Positions 48,520 through 59,150 of a DNA stretch of 64,000 nucleotides are shown one piece after another. The position numbers were made by a program, and so were the translations under genes. Position 1 is the first letter of the stretch, and every line of letters starts with the position of its first letter. Under the pieces are notes generated by a model. It ran no database searches. It was given only the letters and a program-made list of their open reading frames with translations, and was not told where the DNA came from. Origin of the DNA: Isoetes taiwanensis (lineage: Eukaryota > Streptophyta > Lycopodiopsida > Isoetales > Isoetaceae); assembly GCA_021234155.1 (NCBI GenBank), contig JAJEKV010000094.1:1686999-1750998 (forward strand), given 5' to 3'.

Positions 48520-50095
48520 TGATCAAATACTAAGAATCTTCTTAGAATCTTCGAGTTTCAAGGAATCTATGGTAAGTTGAGGGAATCTAGGAGAATCTTT
48601 ATAGGATCTTAAAGATCCACAGGAGTATCATGAGAATCTATGGGAATCTCAATAGAGCATCTTTGAGAATGTAACAGAATCTAGGGGAATCTGGATAAAC
48701 GTTTTAAGAACCTAGAGGAATCTTGATGTAATCTTCGGGATTCTAGGGGAATCTTCATAGAAACTATGGGAACTAGAGGAATCTCAAGAGAATCTATAGG
48801 AATCTCAAGCGATTCTTTGGGAATCTAGGGGAGTATTCCTAAAATCTTTGAGAATTTAGTAATCTTCATGGAATCTTGGAGAATCTAAGAGAATGTTGGA
48901 GAATCTAGACGAATCTTGAGGTATTCTTTTGGAATCTAGAGGAATCTTTAGAGAATCTTAGGGAGTCTCAAACAAACCTTTGAGAATGTAGGAGAATCTA
49001 AAAGAATCTTCATGAAATCTTTAAGCATCTATGGGAATATAGATGGAATCTTGGAGAATTTTGGGAAAGCTTCATAGGATCTTAAGAATCTAGGGGAATC
49101 TTTGTAGAACTTTAAGGAATCTAAGAGAATCTTTGGGAATCTAGGATAATCTACGCGAATTTCAAGAGAATATTTGGGAATCTTCTTAAATTGTTTGAGA
49201 ATCTAAAGGAATCTCGATGGAATCTTAGAGAATCTAAGAGAATTTTCATAGAATCTTGGGGAATCTAGAGGAATCATGGGATAATCTTTGAGAACCTAGG
49301 GAAATCTTCATAGGATCTTCGAGAATCTAGAGGAATCTCAAGAGAATCTTAGGGATTCTAGGGGAATCTTTATAGAATCTTGGAAAACCTAAGAGAATCT
49401 ACATGAAAATTTGGAAAATCTAGAGGAATCTTGGGATAATTTTAGAAAATCTAGGGGAATCTCAAAAGAATCTTAGGAAATCTAGGGGAATCTAAGGAAA
49501 TGTTTATAAAATCTTTGAGAGTCAAGAGGAATCTTGATAGAATCTTAGAGAATCTAGGGGAATCTTCATAGAATCTACGGGAATTAAAGAGAATCTACAT
49601 AGAATATTGCAGAATCTAAAGGAACCTTGCAGAAATCTAGGGGAATCTTTGTAGAATCTTAAGAATTTAGGGGAATCTTTCACGTTGGGTGTGTTTTGAA
49701 GGGGAATCTTTCTTGCTGGGTGTGTTTTTCATGGAATCTTGGAGAGTCTATGGGAACCTTCATATAATCGAAAGGAATCTAGGGGAATTTTCATAAAATC
49801 TCTGAGAATCTAAAGGAATCTTGATAGAATCTTAAGAATCTAAGGTAATCTTCATAGAATCTAAGGGAATATAGGAGAACCTACATAGAATCTTGCAGAA
49901 TCTAGCAGAATATTGGGATAATCTTTAGAAATTTAGGAGAATCTTATCAAAATCTAGGGGAACCCTTAAGAATCCTTATCGAATCTTAAGGAATCTATGG
50001 AAATCTTCGTATAATCTTATGGAATCTTATAGAATCTTAGGGAATTCAAGACAGCTTTAATGATATCTCAAGGGATCAGGGAAACTTTCGAAAAA
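48520..50095 (+). repeat. degenerate GAATCT minisatellite, ~1.6 kb
   Basis: The word GAATCT (often GGGAATCT or AGAATCTT) recurs every 9-14 bases for about 1.57 kb, with unit phrases such as AATCTAGGGGAATCTTCATA. Units are heavily diverged, so the array is old. It reads as non-coding on both strands. Confidence 0.9.
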
Positions 50096-50145
50096 TCCAA
50101 GTAAAATTTTGTACTGCGTCATCTTTTGCAGGCCCTAAACTTAAC

Positions 50146-50228
50146 AATTTCTTGTATTAATATACACATACACAGCCTTCAATTAAAAAATACAAGAAAT
50201 TTATCGCGGCCGCCTTGCGGCCGCCGCG
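50146..50228. repeat. nested inverted repeats with double NotI-type hairpin
   Basis: AATTTCTTGTATT (50146-50158) pairs perfectly with AATACAAGAAATT (50189-50201). Immediately after come two GCGGCCGC words (50206-50213 and 50217-50224) separated by CTT, giving an 8 bp GC stem. It lies at the edge of the GAATCT array and could be an element terminus. Confidence 0.65.
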
Positions 50229-51618
50229 AACATTTCTCTTCTCCGTTTTGTGCTAAGTGGAATAGATCTCAATTCTGAACATTCTTGAGATGCGAAAGAA
50301 CATGCAAAAATTGAATCTGCACTATTGCCATTTGTTTTGCGCACGTAGGATAGATAGGTGCTATAACTGACTACCATTTGGATTCCCATTATTCTTTGCC
50401 TCCTCTCTTCTTTTCATTTATTATTATTTTTTTTTTTTGCATCCGATGATAGTCAGCGGGTTTTGGGCATTGGATGGGGTCAACCAATACCAATAGCTTG
50501 ACCACTAAGCTGTTATTGCGATGGATGTTCAGTAGGCACAGGCAATCATGCATAACAAAAATAATATACTCAGTATCAAGATCTGGTCAAATTCATGGTT
50601 AATTTTTGCTTCCATTTCTATCAAACCTCTAGTCAAACTCCCACCCAAAATATTGGCCAAATAATGATCAAATGTGCGGGCAATTTTTGGTGGAGAAACT
50701 TGTGAAAATTTGTTAGTTACCCTAGGTCATTTTATCATGGTGCAAAATAATTTAACACTCCACATTTTCCGAGTTCCATGGCATCTTACTTGAATTACAC
50801 CATTACTGTACCAACTCTAGAAAGGGTAATGGAGTGTGTATAGTTTAGGATATTAGTTATTGCTTTAAGACAATGGTAGTTTACGATCATGGTGCAAAAC
50901 GAATGTACATGAAGTGTGGTTAAATAGATGTGTGAAAATGTTTCTAAATGTTTGTACGTGTGGGCAGAGATGCAAATGGGGGGTGGGCATAAGATTAGTC
51001 TATAGTTCAGTTACTGGTCTTGCAAGATTTAGTAGCAAATCTTGTCGATCGAAGATATAAATATAGGTATTAGCAAAACAATGAAACATTGGGGTAGCAA
51101 TCAATTATCTTTCATGTGGCATATTGGGGTACACTTACATAACACAAACACAATGTACAAATACGTATGTAAAGCAAATATGCTAGAGTTAATTCAAAAA
51201 AGATAAAAATGCAGCATGGCGTGAGATATGTCTAGAATTATGCCACTCAACAATGTCTCAAACAAATATATTGGTGCCACTCAACAATGTCTCAAATGAC
51301 AAGGCTAAATCCAAGAGAACAGCAATTTGGAAATTTCGAAAGGAGGACCATTTATTCGTTCTTGTTCTATGGATGGAGAAGTTTTATGCAAAAGTAAACT
51401 GTCAAATAATTCCTTAGCAAGTTTTTATTTTGAAGGAACATACCATGCGGTGAAATTTGCGTTCGCACTAACACAAACATTAGCAATATTCTCTAGGCAT
51501 GTTGTGAACTTGTCTTAAAATTCTTGAATTCCCAGAGAAACTTCAGCATAATGGCATTATTCTTTACTAATGAATTCCCAAAGTCTCACCTTTCTCACAC
51601 AAAAAAAAAAAAAAAACT
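50229..51618. other. no gene seen
   Basis: AT-rich DNA. A 36 bp direct duplication (CCACTCAACAATGTCTCAAA) lies at about 51242 and 51278. The 63-codon frame 51327-51518 has no recognised domain. Confidence 0.4.
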
Positions 51619-51960
51619 TTAATGCCAATGGCAACATGTACGACATAATTCAACTATTTAGCGTCGCAAGTTATTTTGCATAACATACTCAAGGAATAGT
51701 TTTGAAATCTGAAAGCAAAGAATGCTATTCTTTCCTTAACAATTTGACACCACTACTCTTCATGTAAAATGCCTTACCACTTGCTATTAAATGCCAATAG
51801 CAACATGTACAACATAATTCAAGGGTTGAGCTTCGCAAGCTATTTCATATAACACAATCAAGGAGTTTTGAAAGCTGAAATTAAAGAATCCTATTACCTT
51901 AACGAATTGACACCACTACGCTTTATGTGAAATGCCTCACCATTTGCTATCATACAAATT
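51619..51960 (+). repeat. ~170 bp tandem duplication
   Basis: 51619-51790 and 51789-51955 are diverged direct copies (AATGCCAATGGCAACATGTA / AATGCCAATAGCAACATGTA; later TTGACACCACTAC). Confidence 0.8.
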
Positions 51961-52114
51961 TTCAAGGAATATATTCTATGCTCATGGGTGCCTAATATAA
52001 CACATTTGTATCAAAGGTAGACAAAACATATTCAAATGCTTCTATATTTATTAGACAATAGATCAATATGAGGGCTCAAATTAAGTAGGCGCAACCATTA
52101 ACGATTCCGTGTGA

Positions 52115-52389
52115 TGCTGCAGATTACTGAAATCCCAAAGTTCATCAGAGCTCACAAGCATGACATCACCTCCTTTACCTCCATTGCCCCCTGATTGGTA
52201 AGTCATGTGCTGAGGATAAGAAATCAGTTATGAAAGAGCAGCTAGAGCAAAAATTATAATAAAAAAAGAAATACCAGTTTACCATCAGCATAGCCATGGC
52301 GGGCATGTCTGCTCTTGCGGAAGCTTGTGCAACCATCTCCACCATCACCACCTTTGACAGAGTCTGAATCTATCCACCATTCTGTGTTC
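52115..52389 (-). pseudogene. Obg-family GTPase fragment, two exons
   Basis: Exon A (52389-52283), after a CTGCAG acceptor, reads RMVDRFRLC, then, after one missing base, KGGDGGDGCTSFRKSRHARH and GYADG. A GT donor, a 92-base intron and an AG acceptor follow. Exon B (from 52190) continues in phase: GGNGGKGGDVMLVSSDELWD, FSNLQHHT. This is the glycine-rich Obg fold that precedes the G domain in ribosome-assembly GTPases; the plant organelle ObgM/ObgC group is closest in my memory. Similarity stops after LQHH near 52115, and no G1-G4 GTPase motif is present. It directly follows AlaRS exons on the same strand, which no normal gene does. Confidence 0.75.
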
Positions 52390-52574
52390 CTGCAGCGGTG
52401 CAATCTTCCTGCTGATAGAGCGGATTCCTGCATTCCGACCCAATATTCCGTCCAATGTTTGCAGGCCCTTCCATGACCTGAATACACTTCCTCTTTGCAT
52501 TGATATCTTGTGTGTATTATTATGACATTCCTTTTACATTGCCTAATCACCACCTTTTATATGGCTTGAGTGGC

Positions 52575-52975
52575 TATCTTATCCCATATGTATTTGTATT
52601 GATCATCTGTTGGTTTCACACCCAGCTTTTGTAATTCAGAGGTCGCTTCTACCTCCATAGCTAAAAGACCTCGAGCAAGCTGAATGAACAATTATAAGCA
52701 TCAACGAACAAACCCCACTTTTACAAACAGCATTTACAATCATTGCCTTTCCATGTGCACTTCTGGCTTTTTCTCTAGCCTCATCCATTGCAGACTGGAA
52801 TGCTTCAACATCAACCTTCAAGCCCCTTTCCTCAGCCATCAACTGCAACACATGAGACAATAACACTTCTAATGGCATGTACATCCAAATATAATGGCAG
52901 AATTTTATTTTTTTTATACCTTGCCATCCAAGATTCCATTTTCCACTTTAGAGACTTTTGGAATTGTGCAATTCC
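52575..52975 (-). pseudogene. alanyl-tRNA synthetase fragment, three exons
   Basis: Exon 1 (52975-52920): GIAQFQK, then, one base short, VSKVENGILDGK, with AG and GT borders. Exon 2 (from 52842): LMAEERGLKVDVEAFQSAMD, EAREKARSAHGKAM. Exon 3 (from 52660): MEVEATSELQKLGVKPTDDQ, YKYIW. These blocks lie in family order in the region between the aminoacylation core and the editing domain of class II AlaRS. About 17 residues that normally link exon 1 to exon 2 (the conserved DTYGFPLDLTQ segment) are missing, and no catalytic-domain exon (motifs 1-3) is found upstream. It is therefore a fragment; the chloroplast/mitochondrial or cytosolic form cannot be told. Confidence 0.78.
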
Positions 52976-53084
52976 CTGCAGCAAATACAATACTGATTTA
53001 TTACCAAATGCAGAACTATCCAAGGAGCACATTTTCAAAATCTACAGTAAATGAGTGCAGTTACTCACATGGCAACCTCCCATC

Positions 53085-53210
53085 ACTTAACCCTCAGCAA
53101 TTAACATTTGAAACACGTCGTACTTGGTCATCTTCGGACTTGATGAATCGTTGTAGTAAAGAACTCCATTTAGAGATAACATTCCTCGTATTGGTTAACA
53201 AATCAACTGC
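53085..53210 (-). pseudogene. exon of an unidentified gene
   Basis: After a GCAG acceptor (about 53208-53211) one frame reads DLLTNTRNVISKWSSLLQRF, then IKSEDDQVRRVSNVNC and stop. It looks helical and protein-like, on the same strand as the AlaRS and Obg exons, but I cannot place it in either of those proteins or name its family. Confidence 0.4.
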
Positions 53211-53429
53211 ACATATTTCAAAACCATGTGATGTAAATCGAATTGTGCATATCTGCATACATAATAATACATTTCCTAAGCTAAGTTTCAGACTTCAAGT
53301 AATAAAATATTAACCACCAATCATACACATAAGAATCTGCAGAAATATTACTCTCCATGTATAAAATATCAGGCACATACATTTTTGAGAAATATTTTTA
53401 TAAGCCTAGCCAGGTTAAACGGCATCTAG

Positions 53430-54040
53430 CTGAAATATGGCAGACGTTTCATATGACCCATCCTGCAAAAAAAGAAGCAGCAGGTTATATGTCTATAGGG
53501 TTATGGTTCCTCAGAAAATCTCGAAAACCATAATGTTATCCTGGACAAAACCTTACCTCAGTAGATGGCAGAGAGGTAATAGCGTTTTAAACAGGAATTC
53601 TCTCCTTCCCTTTGCCTTCCCTTTCAACTTCTGTTGGTAACCAAGTAGACCAGCAGAAAAACAAATACAGAATTTTATAAGCAGAGATAAAGCGCTTTGG
53701 CATGCACAGCATGCATTTCGAACACCATAGCTTACTTCCATCACATGGTCCGTCCGAAACCTGGCGCCTTAATATAAGACGAAATAGTCTGGCCATAGCC
53801 ACTTATTCGTCCAGCTCCCATGGCTTTAGGATGCCGGAACAGGACGTAATAGCAGAATAGTTTAGATTTAAAGAGCAAAACCCACCTATAGATGAAAGTC
53901 CAAGTAACAACAGAATAGACAGGCCTGCTCCATATTAGAAGAGCTCCAAAGTTGATGCCGGTGAGCGGCCGCCCTAGCTTGCGCAGCGGATCCACGAAGA
54001 TCTACTGTACAGAACGTGGCCATTTTTTCCATTTTTCTTC
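53430..54040 (-). other. possible 5' exons of a captured or chimeric gene
   Basis: Candidate starts on the minus strand: MEKMATFCTVDLRGSAAQAR near 54028, and MARLFRLILRRQVSDG near 53802, which is Arg-rich with no acidic residue early and so resembles an organelle targeting peptide, ending near a GTAAGC. A clean AG/GT bounded piece lies at about 53564-53638, but its frames contain stops. Nothing here links in frame to the AlaRS exons. Confidence 0.3.
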
Positions 54041-54149
54041 TTTTTCTTGAAGCCCCTATTTTTTCCCCCCGGAAATACGTGGCGGGAATCAACCGAATAT
54101 GCCAAAAGCATCTTACCGATAAGAATTATATATGTTAAGATAAAAAAGA

Positions 54150-54340
54150 AAACTCCCCTAACAACAATTAGGGGCAATTTGTCTCTCAAGGGGAGAGTAA
54201 AAAATTTGTCTATCCCCCCATCTCTCGTCATCTTCCATGTCTCATTTTATCTCTCGTCATGCATGTGGCTCTCCCTCCCTCCCTCCCTCCCTCCAAGCAC
54301 AATATCTATTTGCAACTCAAGCACAAGCAAAGCGCAATTT
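54150..54340 (+). mobile_element. LINE 5'-leader fragment
   Basis: Matches the leader of LINE copy 2 (23240-23390): TTAGGGGCAA..TCTCTCAAGGGGAGAGT, then CCCCATCTCTCGTCATCTTC and a (CCCT)n run before AAGCAC. No ORF1 follows, so only the leader is present. Confidence 0.6.
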
Positions 54341-54424
54341 TTTCTTCTTTGATCATCCAAGCTTTCTTAACCTTGGCATAATAGAGTATCTAGCATAGGC
54401 GAGGAGAAGAACGAGCGTTGGGTT

Positions 54425-54544
54425 GATTACATGGAACAACCAGTTTAGGCCAGTCACAAAGCATATCGGGTATATATTGGCATATACACAGAATATGCCC
54501 TTTACTCTATGAACGAGGGTTTGCCCTTTAGGGGCAACCCAAAA
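54425..54544 (-). repeat. hairpin-ended repeat, copy 2
   Basis: The reverse complement of this stretch matches 27081-27200: the terminal stem-loop GGGTTTGCCC-TTTA-GGGGCAACCC (about 54517-54540) followed by TATGCC/GATATGC words. The 15 bp inner palindrome of copy 1 is degraded here. Confidence 0.7.
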
Positions 54545-56393
54545 TAAAAATGGCCCTTGGTATGACAGATTCCATTGAACATCTTATATCCCAGCCAAGG
54601 GCCACACTTCATCGGTGAAAGCAGAGGCGATCTTAATAACAAGATGCAAAAGTGCAAATTAAACCTAGAGCTTGAAGGAAGACCTTGTCAAACCCTAGAA
54701 ATGCCCTAGAGCAGGATTTAGGGTACTTAACCCTAATCAGTTGTTGAAGAATGCAAGGTTCTCATCTGGCAAAGCGGCCGCCTACCTCCATGCGCTGCCT
54801 TTGAATGCTGAAGAACCGAAAGCGATCATTTCAGGTATAGCAGTTTCAACTCTTGTGGATGCCTATCTGCGAAGGGTGTAAAATGCCTGTAATACTGTTT
54901 ACCATCTTGAATTGATTGCTTTGTTTCGAGCGTTATAGGCTTCTTCAACTAGCCATGAGCATTTTTCTTGTTCTTTGGCTCGTTCCCTGAAGCAATATAA
55001 ATTATTTTTTGGGCCTGAACAACCCTTGAATTCGCAATCCTCGCTATCCCTTTGTGTATATTATTGCTTAGAGGGACGTTGGATTGCTACAGGTGTTTTC
55101 CCTTTCTAGAATGGTTTTTACTAAAATTGCTTATATTATTGGCGTGAAATCCGATGAACCGATGTGGAAAATGGATTTTTATGAGCCTATATGGAACTAA
55201 AGATTCTAGGATTCTTCATTACTTGCCTTCTTTTGATGGGATTTCTCTTAAGAATAGGAGCATATTTCCTCTTATTACCAAGGAAACACTGAGTCAAGTA
55301 CTAGAAATACTTGGTTTTCGTCATGCAATTGTAGACATTGCCATTTAAATCAATGCAAAATTGGATTAAAAATCCATTGCTGAGGAGTTTGCAGGTGTTT
55401 GTACTGGTTTAAGTTTTTAGTACATCTGCCAGATACGTTTTGACGTTTGGAACGAGGGAGTCAGGTATGAGGTTGCATTGAATTCCTCAAGATTATTGCC
55501 CCTCCTACTTCTGAGATGCTCATATTCCATGAAATATACAATTGTTTCAATGACCCATTCAATGATTCTACAATACTCTTGAGAGCATGCCAGAACTAGG
55601 AAGGGCAATAATGTTGAGAAATTCATTGCAACGGTCTTGCCATACTTTAAAGACGAGCTTCAAAATTAGAGACGATGGAGCTGAAAATCCTTTGAGTTCT
55701 CTGCACAGCCCACATTGCCAATTGGTAAAGTTGAAGCTGGTCCCCACTACAATCAAGGTGTTATCTAATATTGCGGATTCCATGCAACTTCCAGGCTGCA
55801 AGCTACGAGAACTACCTTTATTTGGAGAGTACAATAAATCAACAATGTGTAGAAAGGAAGATTTTGAAGGAGGCAGAAGAAAGCTCCTGCTTGCTGTAGG
55901 TTCTTGTTACTGTTGTACTCACATACATCTACATATGAAGTAACATGTTACGCAACTATTTTGTCAAGGAGGCCTTTATTGATAAAGTGCAATTGCAGCC
56001 ATCTACTGGCAAGCTCTTTATATGCAAAAATGCAACGGGTGCCAAGTGAGAAATCGTTGAAAAGCATATTATATCAAAATCCTTTCGACGTCTAATGTTT
56101 CCAAATCCGATTCTCCACTAAAAAGAATCTCATCTTCTTACTTTGGGCACTGCGAAGTCTTCTTGTTTCGGATGCTGAAGACAGAGGTTACTTTTCTTTC
56201 TTCTCAAGTGCACTTACAGTTGGCTTAACTCAATCACATTAGATTATCCAGCAGCTACCATGGCCCGAAACCAAAAACCATACCATAAATCTGTTTACGT
56301 TTATGCTTCCCTCTAGGAAATCATGGTACAGTTCTGGAAGAAATATAACAAAATTAGCAGAAATATAACAAAATTAGCATAAGAGAACAGAAC
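54545..56393. other. unassigned; one protein-like frame
   Basis: A plus-strand frame near 54733-54887 reads LNPNQLLKNARFSSGKAAAY, LHALPLNAEEPKAIISGIAV, STLVDAYLRRV and stop, with no ATG. It looks coding, perhaps PPR-like at its end, but I cannot confirm a family. A 118-codon frame at 55587-55943 overlaps minus-strand frames and has no domain I know. Confidence 0.3.
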
Positions 56394-56950
56394 ATTGATT
56401 TTGGGAATGGTAGAGAGCAAGCTGTTTGCACTTGTGCAAGGTAAGAAATTCGAAGTATTATTTGCATGGACCTTCTACGCTTTCAAAATTTAGCGTAAGA
56501 GAACAGAATATTGATTTTGGGAATGGTAGATAGCAACCTGTTTGCACTTGTGCAAGTAAGAGATTCAAAGTATTTGCATGGGCCTTCTGCGCTTTCTGCC
56601 CACAAAAACATACATAGTAGAATGTTTTCAGCATCCTTTGTAAGGGATATCCTTTCAAGGTATTGTGCATATCCTTTCAAGGTATTGTGCACATAGTAGA
56701 ATGTTTTCAGCATCCTCTGTAAAGGTATTGTGCGTGAAGTTGTGTCACAGTAACTAAAATTAAAGACTTACATTTCAATGGTTATCTAGTATATCATCGC
56801 ATCGCCAATATTGTGATCAAAGCTGCATTTCAGCTTCTACATTTCAATGGTTATCTAGTAGATCATCGCATCACCAATATTGTGATCTCAGCTTCTACAT
56901 TTCAATGGTTATCTAGTAGATCATCGCATCACCAATATTGTGATCTTGGC
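56394..56950 (+). repeat. three adjacent families of short tandem duplications
   Basis: (a) A ~118 bp unit starting TTGATTTTGGGAATGGTAGA at about 56396 and 56512. (b) CATAGTAGAATGTTTTCAGC at about 56613 and 56693, with ATCCTTTCAAGGTATTGTGC repeated inside. (c) A ~65 bp unit with ACATTTCAATGGTTATCTAG at about 56771, 56839 and 56897. The neighbouring families suggest a local replication-slippage hotspot. Confidence 0.85.
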
Positions 56951-57439
56951 CCCAGCAACTCATCAATGATTTAGAAGACATAGTTGCAAGGCTACTACCT
57001 ACGGGAACTCCAAGTGCCACCCTAGTTTACCATTCTTTTTTGTCTTTGTCTTGAGGGGATTGTCACACCTAAAGATCAAGAATAGGATAGGAATTCGAGC
57101 GATTTGCCCAGGAACTTTCTCAATCCAATGAGTACAAAATAGAATGGCTTAGGCAATGTGTCTGATCATGGAGATGTGTCTCTTGGAGAGATGACTATTC
57201 AGCCCAAAGGGCATGCCACATCATCGATCCACACCAAGAGGTGCAAGATCATCCTCAACACCCTCCCATGATCTAGCATCTCTATAATATAGCATATCTA
57301 ATATATGACCTAAGACCCAATGACTAGATAAGATTGTTGATCCTTCCAATAAACTTGTCTCCTAGTCCGACGACTGTCTGCTTGGAGTCCCAATCACCCT
57401 TTAGTGACGTCTTCTTATCTGCATTCACAGACCTTAGTT
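56951..57439. other. no gene; downstream of the copia gag relic
   Basis: On the minus strand this follows the gag stop. No protease, integrase or RT motif can be read, so the copia element is truncated or its pol is lost. Confidence 0.45.
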
Positions 57440-58210
57440 CTAGAGGTCTAAGTCTTCATCATCTTCTATTACAGCAATAAAGCTCTTGAGTTCAGGTTCT
57501 TTAGATTTTGATTCATCATCTTTCTTCTTTCGACAATCTCGTGCCCAATGGCCAGTTTTTCCACAATAGCGGCATTTTCCTGGTTTTCTTTCTGGCACCT
57601 TTCCTTTAGCAAATATTGCCACAGAGGAAAGATCTTGCTTTCGTAATTTGCTCTCTTAATCCAATGAAGAGGCAAAAATCTGTTCAAAAGTAAGATGTTC
57701 TACAATCTGAAGAGTGGTTACAGCATTACCGAAAGAAGGTGGAAGACTTTGGAATAAAATTGCTTTTGCATCATCTTCCTCTACTCTTGCGTTGATCTCG
57801 ACTAATTGATTTAGAATGGATCTTAACTCGTTTAGATGTTCAGCAAGGCTTTCTCCTTCATCCATTCGAATTTCAAATAGTCTTCTCTTTAGAAGTACCT
57901 TTGAATGCTTCATTTGGGCTCCAAAGATTTGGTCGAGAGTATTCCAGATATTTCTTGCAGATTTGGAGAAATCCACATGGTGAATTTGCGAGTCTTTTAA
58001 TCCCAATCCAATCATGGCCATAGCTTTCTTATTCTTTAATTCCCATTTCACATGCTCGATAGCATCACTTGGTTTCTTCTCAGAACCGTCGACGACTCCA
58101 AATAAATCTTTCTCGATTAGATGGAACTTCATCTTGACTTGCTAAGTGTGGAAGTTTTTGCCGTTGAATTTTTCGATCACATAGTATTTGGGTAAACGCA
58201 CGTAGCTAGG
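57440..58210 (-). pseudogene. Ty1/copia gag relic (UBN2 domain and zinc knuckle)
   Basis: On the minus strand one frame holds throughout. It starts MPPSYVRLPKYYVIEKFNGK, NFHT, then TAG at 58142-58144 where the family has Trp, then VKMKFHLIEKDLFGVVDG, with NIWNTLDQIFGAQMKHSKVL and RLFEIRMDEGESLAEHLNEL (the UBN2/gag helical domain) and VEEDDAKAILFQSLPPSF. TAA at 57656-57658 replaces a Glu codon. It ends with the knuckle CRYCGKTGHWARDC (Cys-x2-Cys-x4-His-x4-Cys) and an acidic tail. Gag forms the particle that packages retrotransposon RNA. Two nonsense changes make this copy defective. No LTRs were identified. Confidence 0.9.
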
Positions 58211-58606
58211 GGGCATTTTTTGCGAAATCCAAACATAGCACCAGCACCCCCCTAGTGAATATTTTTTTATTTTTATCTTTTTTTTTAGAAGTCCATTTGG
58301 GGAAATTTTATATTCCAAGGCGAAACATAAATGCGTGTTAGAGAAAAATATCAAAAAAAAAAAAATCAAAATACAAAGAAAATAGTTTTTAAAGCATAGC
58401 ACAAGCACCATGTGTCGACGACATAAAAAGTGTCCCCACCATTGTGCTTAGACCCATTTACCCTTGGATAGAGTATCCATGGTTCCCCAATGATATAGTT
58501 TAATAAGCCAATTATTTAGTAACAAAATATCTAAGTGTTACCAAAAATTATTATTAGCATCCTCAAAAGCCACTTTTTGTGGTACAAAAACAGAAGATAC
58601 CAGAAA
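58211..58606. other. leader side of the copia relic, no gene
   Basis: Contains A/T homopolymers (58261-58375) upstream of gag on the minus strand, with no splice sites or LTR ends that I can support. Confidence 0.35.
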
Positions 58607-58611
58607 ATTCA

Positions 58612-58668
58612 CTACTACAAAAATAGGTAGAAATGGCACAAAAGTGACATTTATCCTCTGCCTTTTTA
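58612..58668 (+). mobile_element. left terminal inverted repeat, CACTA-like
   Basis: 57 bases beginning CTACTACAAAAATAGGTAG and containing GGCACAAAAGTGAC are the inverted copy of 63934-63990 with a single mismatch. The two bases before it complete CACTACTAC, the typical outer word of CACTA transposons. On the right the matching outer bases are AG instead of TG, and the flanking triplets (ATT and GGC) do not match, so the classification stays tentative. Confidence 0.75.
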
Positions 58669-58675
58669 CAGAGCA

Positions 58676-58704
58676 CTAGAAACGTGTGCCCGGCGATGCC
58701 GGGC
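58676..58704 (-). mobile_element. Helitron-type 3' end, second copy
   Basis: On the minus strand: hairpin GCCCGGC-ATC-GCCGGGC (58688-58704), spacer ACACGTTT, CTAG (58676-58679), then T. It matches the end at 31601-31630 in stem, spacer word and CTAG but not beyond. It lies 8 bases inside the left inverted repeat, so a Helitron apparently jumped into the TIR element. Confidence 0.7.
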
Positions 58705-59150
58705 ATTAGCCATGGAGGGCATCAGCCATGGACGTGTTCCCATGATGCCAGGCATTAGTCGTGGATGTGTCAAATGCAATTATGGGTGTTAGTTGTGGTC
58801 ATGTCGAATGGGTAGATGTAATGGATTTGATAGGTAGAATGTGTGTATATATGGAATGGAGTGCAATATGGGAATTGAGATGCAAGTTCTCGCAATATTG
58901 TTGGTAGTTAGAAAACATATGCACAGGTTTCTTCGTATTGCTAAGTATCAATTAGGATAGTGTGTACATTATCTATTACAACAAAATCTAGTCTCAAATC
59001 CAAAATTTCTAATGTTGGGCATTAGTCATGTGCTTGTCGATGTGTAGATGTAATAGAAAATAATAAGTTGTAAATGCAATCTTACCATATATGTAATTTT
59101 GAGTGCCAAAATGGCTATTAGCCGTGGACACGTGGAATGGGTAGAATCAG
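58697..59150 (+). repeat. GGCATTAGYCRTGGA subterminal repeats
   Basis: Variants of GGGCATTAGCCATGG followed by GACGTGTC/GAATGGGTAGA recur near 58701, 58749, 58785, 59015 and 59113. They sit just inside the Helitron-type end and may be its internal repeats. Confidence 0.55.

Noticed and set aside
48520-50095. CRISPR-like array
   Set aside because: Units are short, irregular and degenerate with no constant repeat plus unique spacer pattern, and the genome is a plant.
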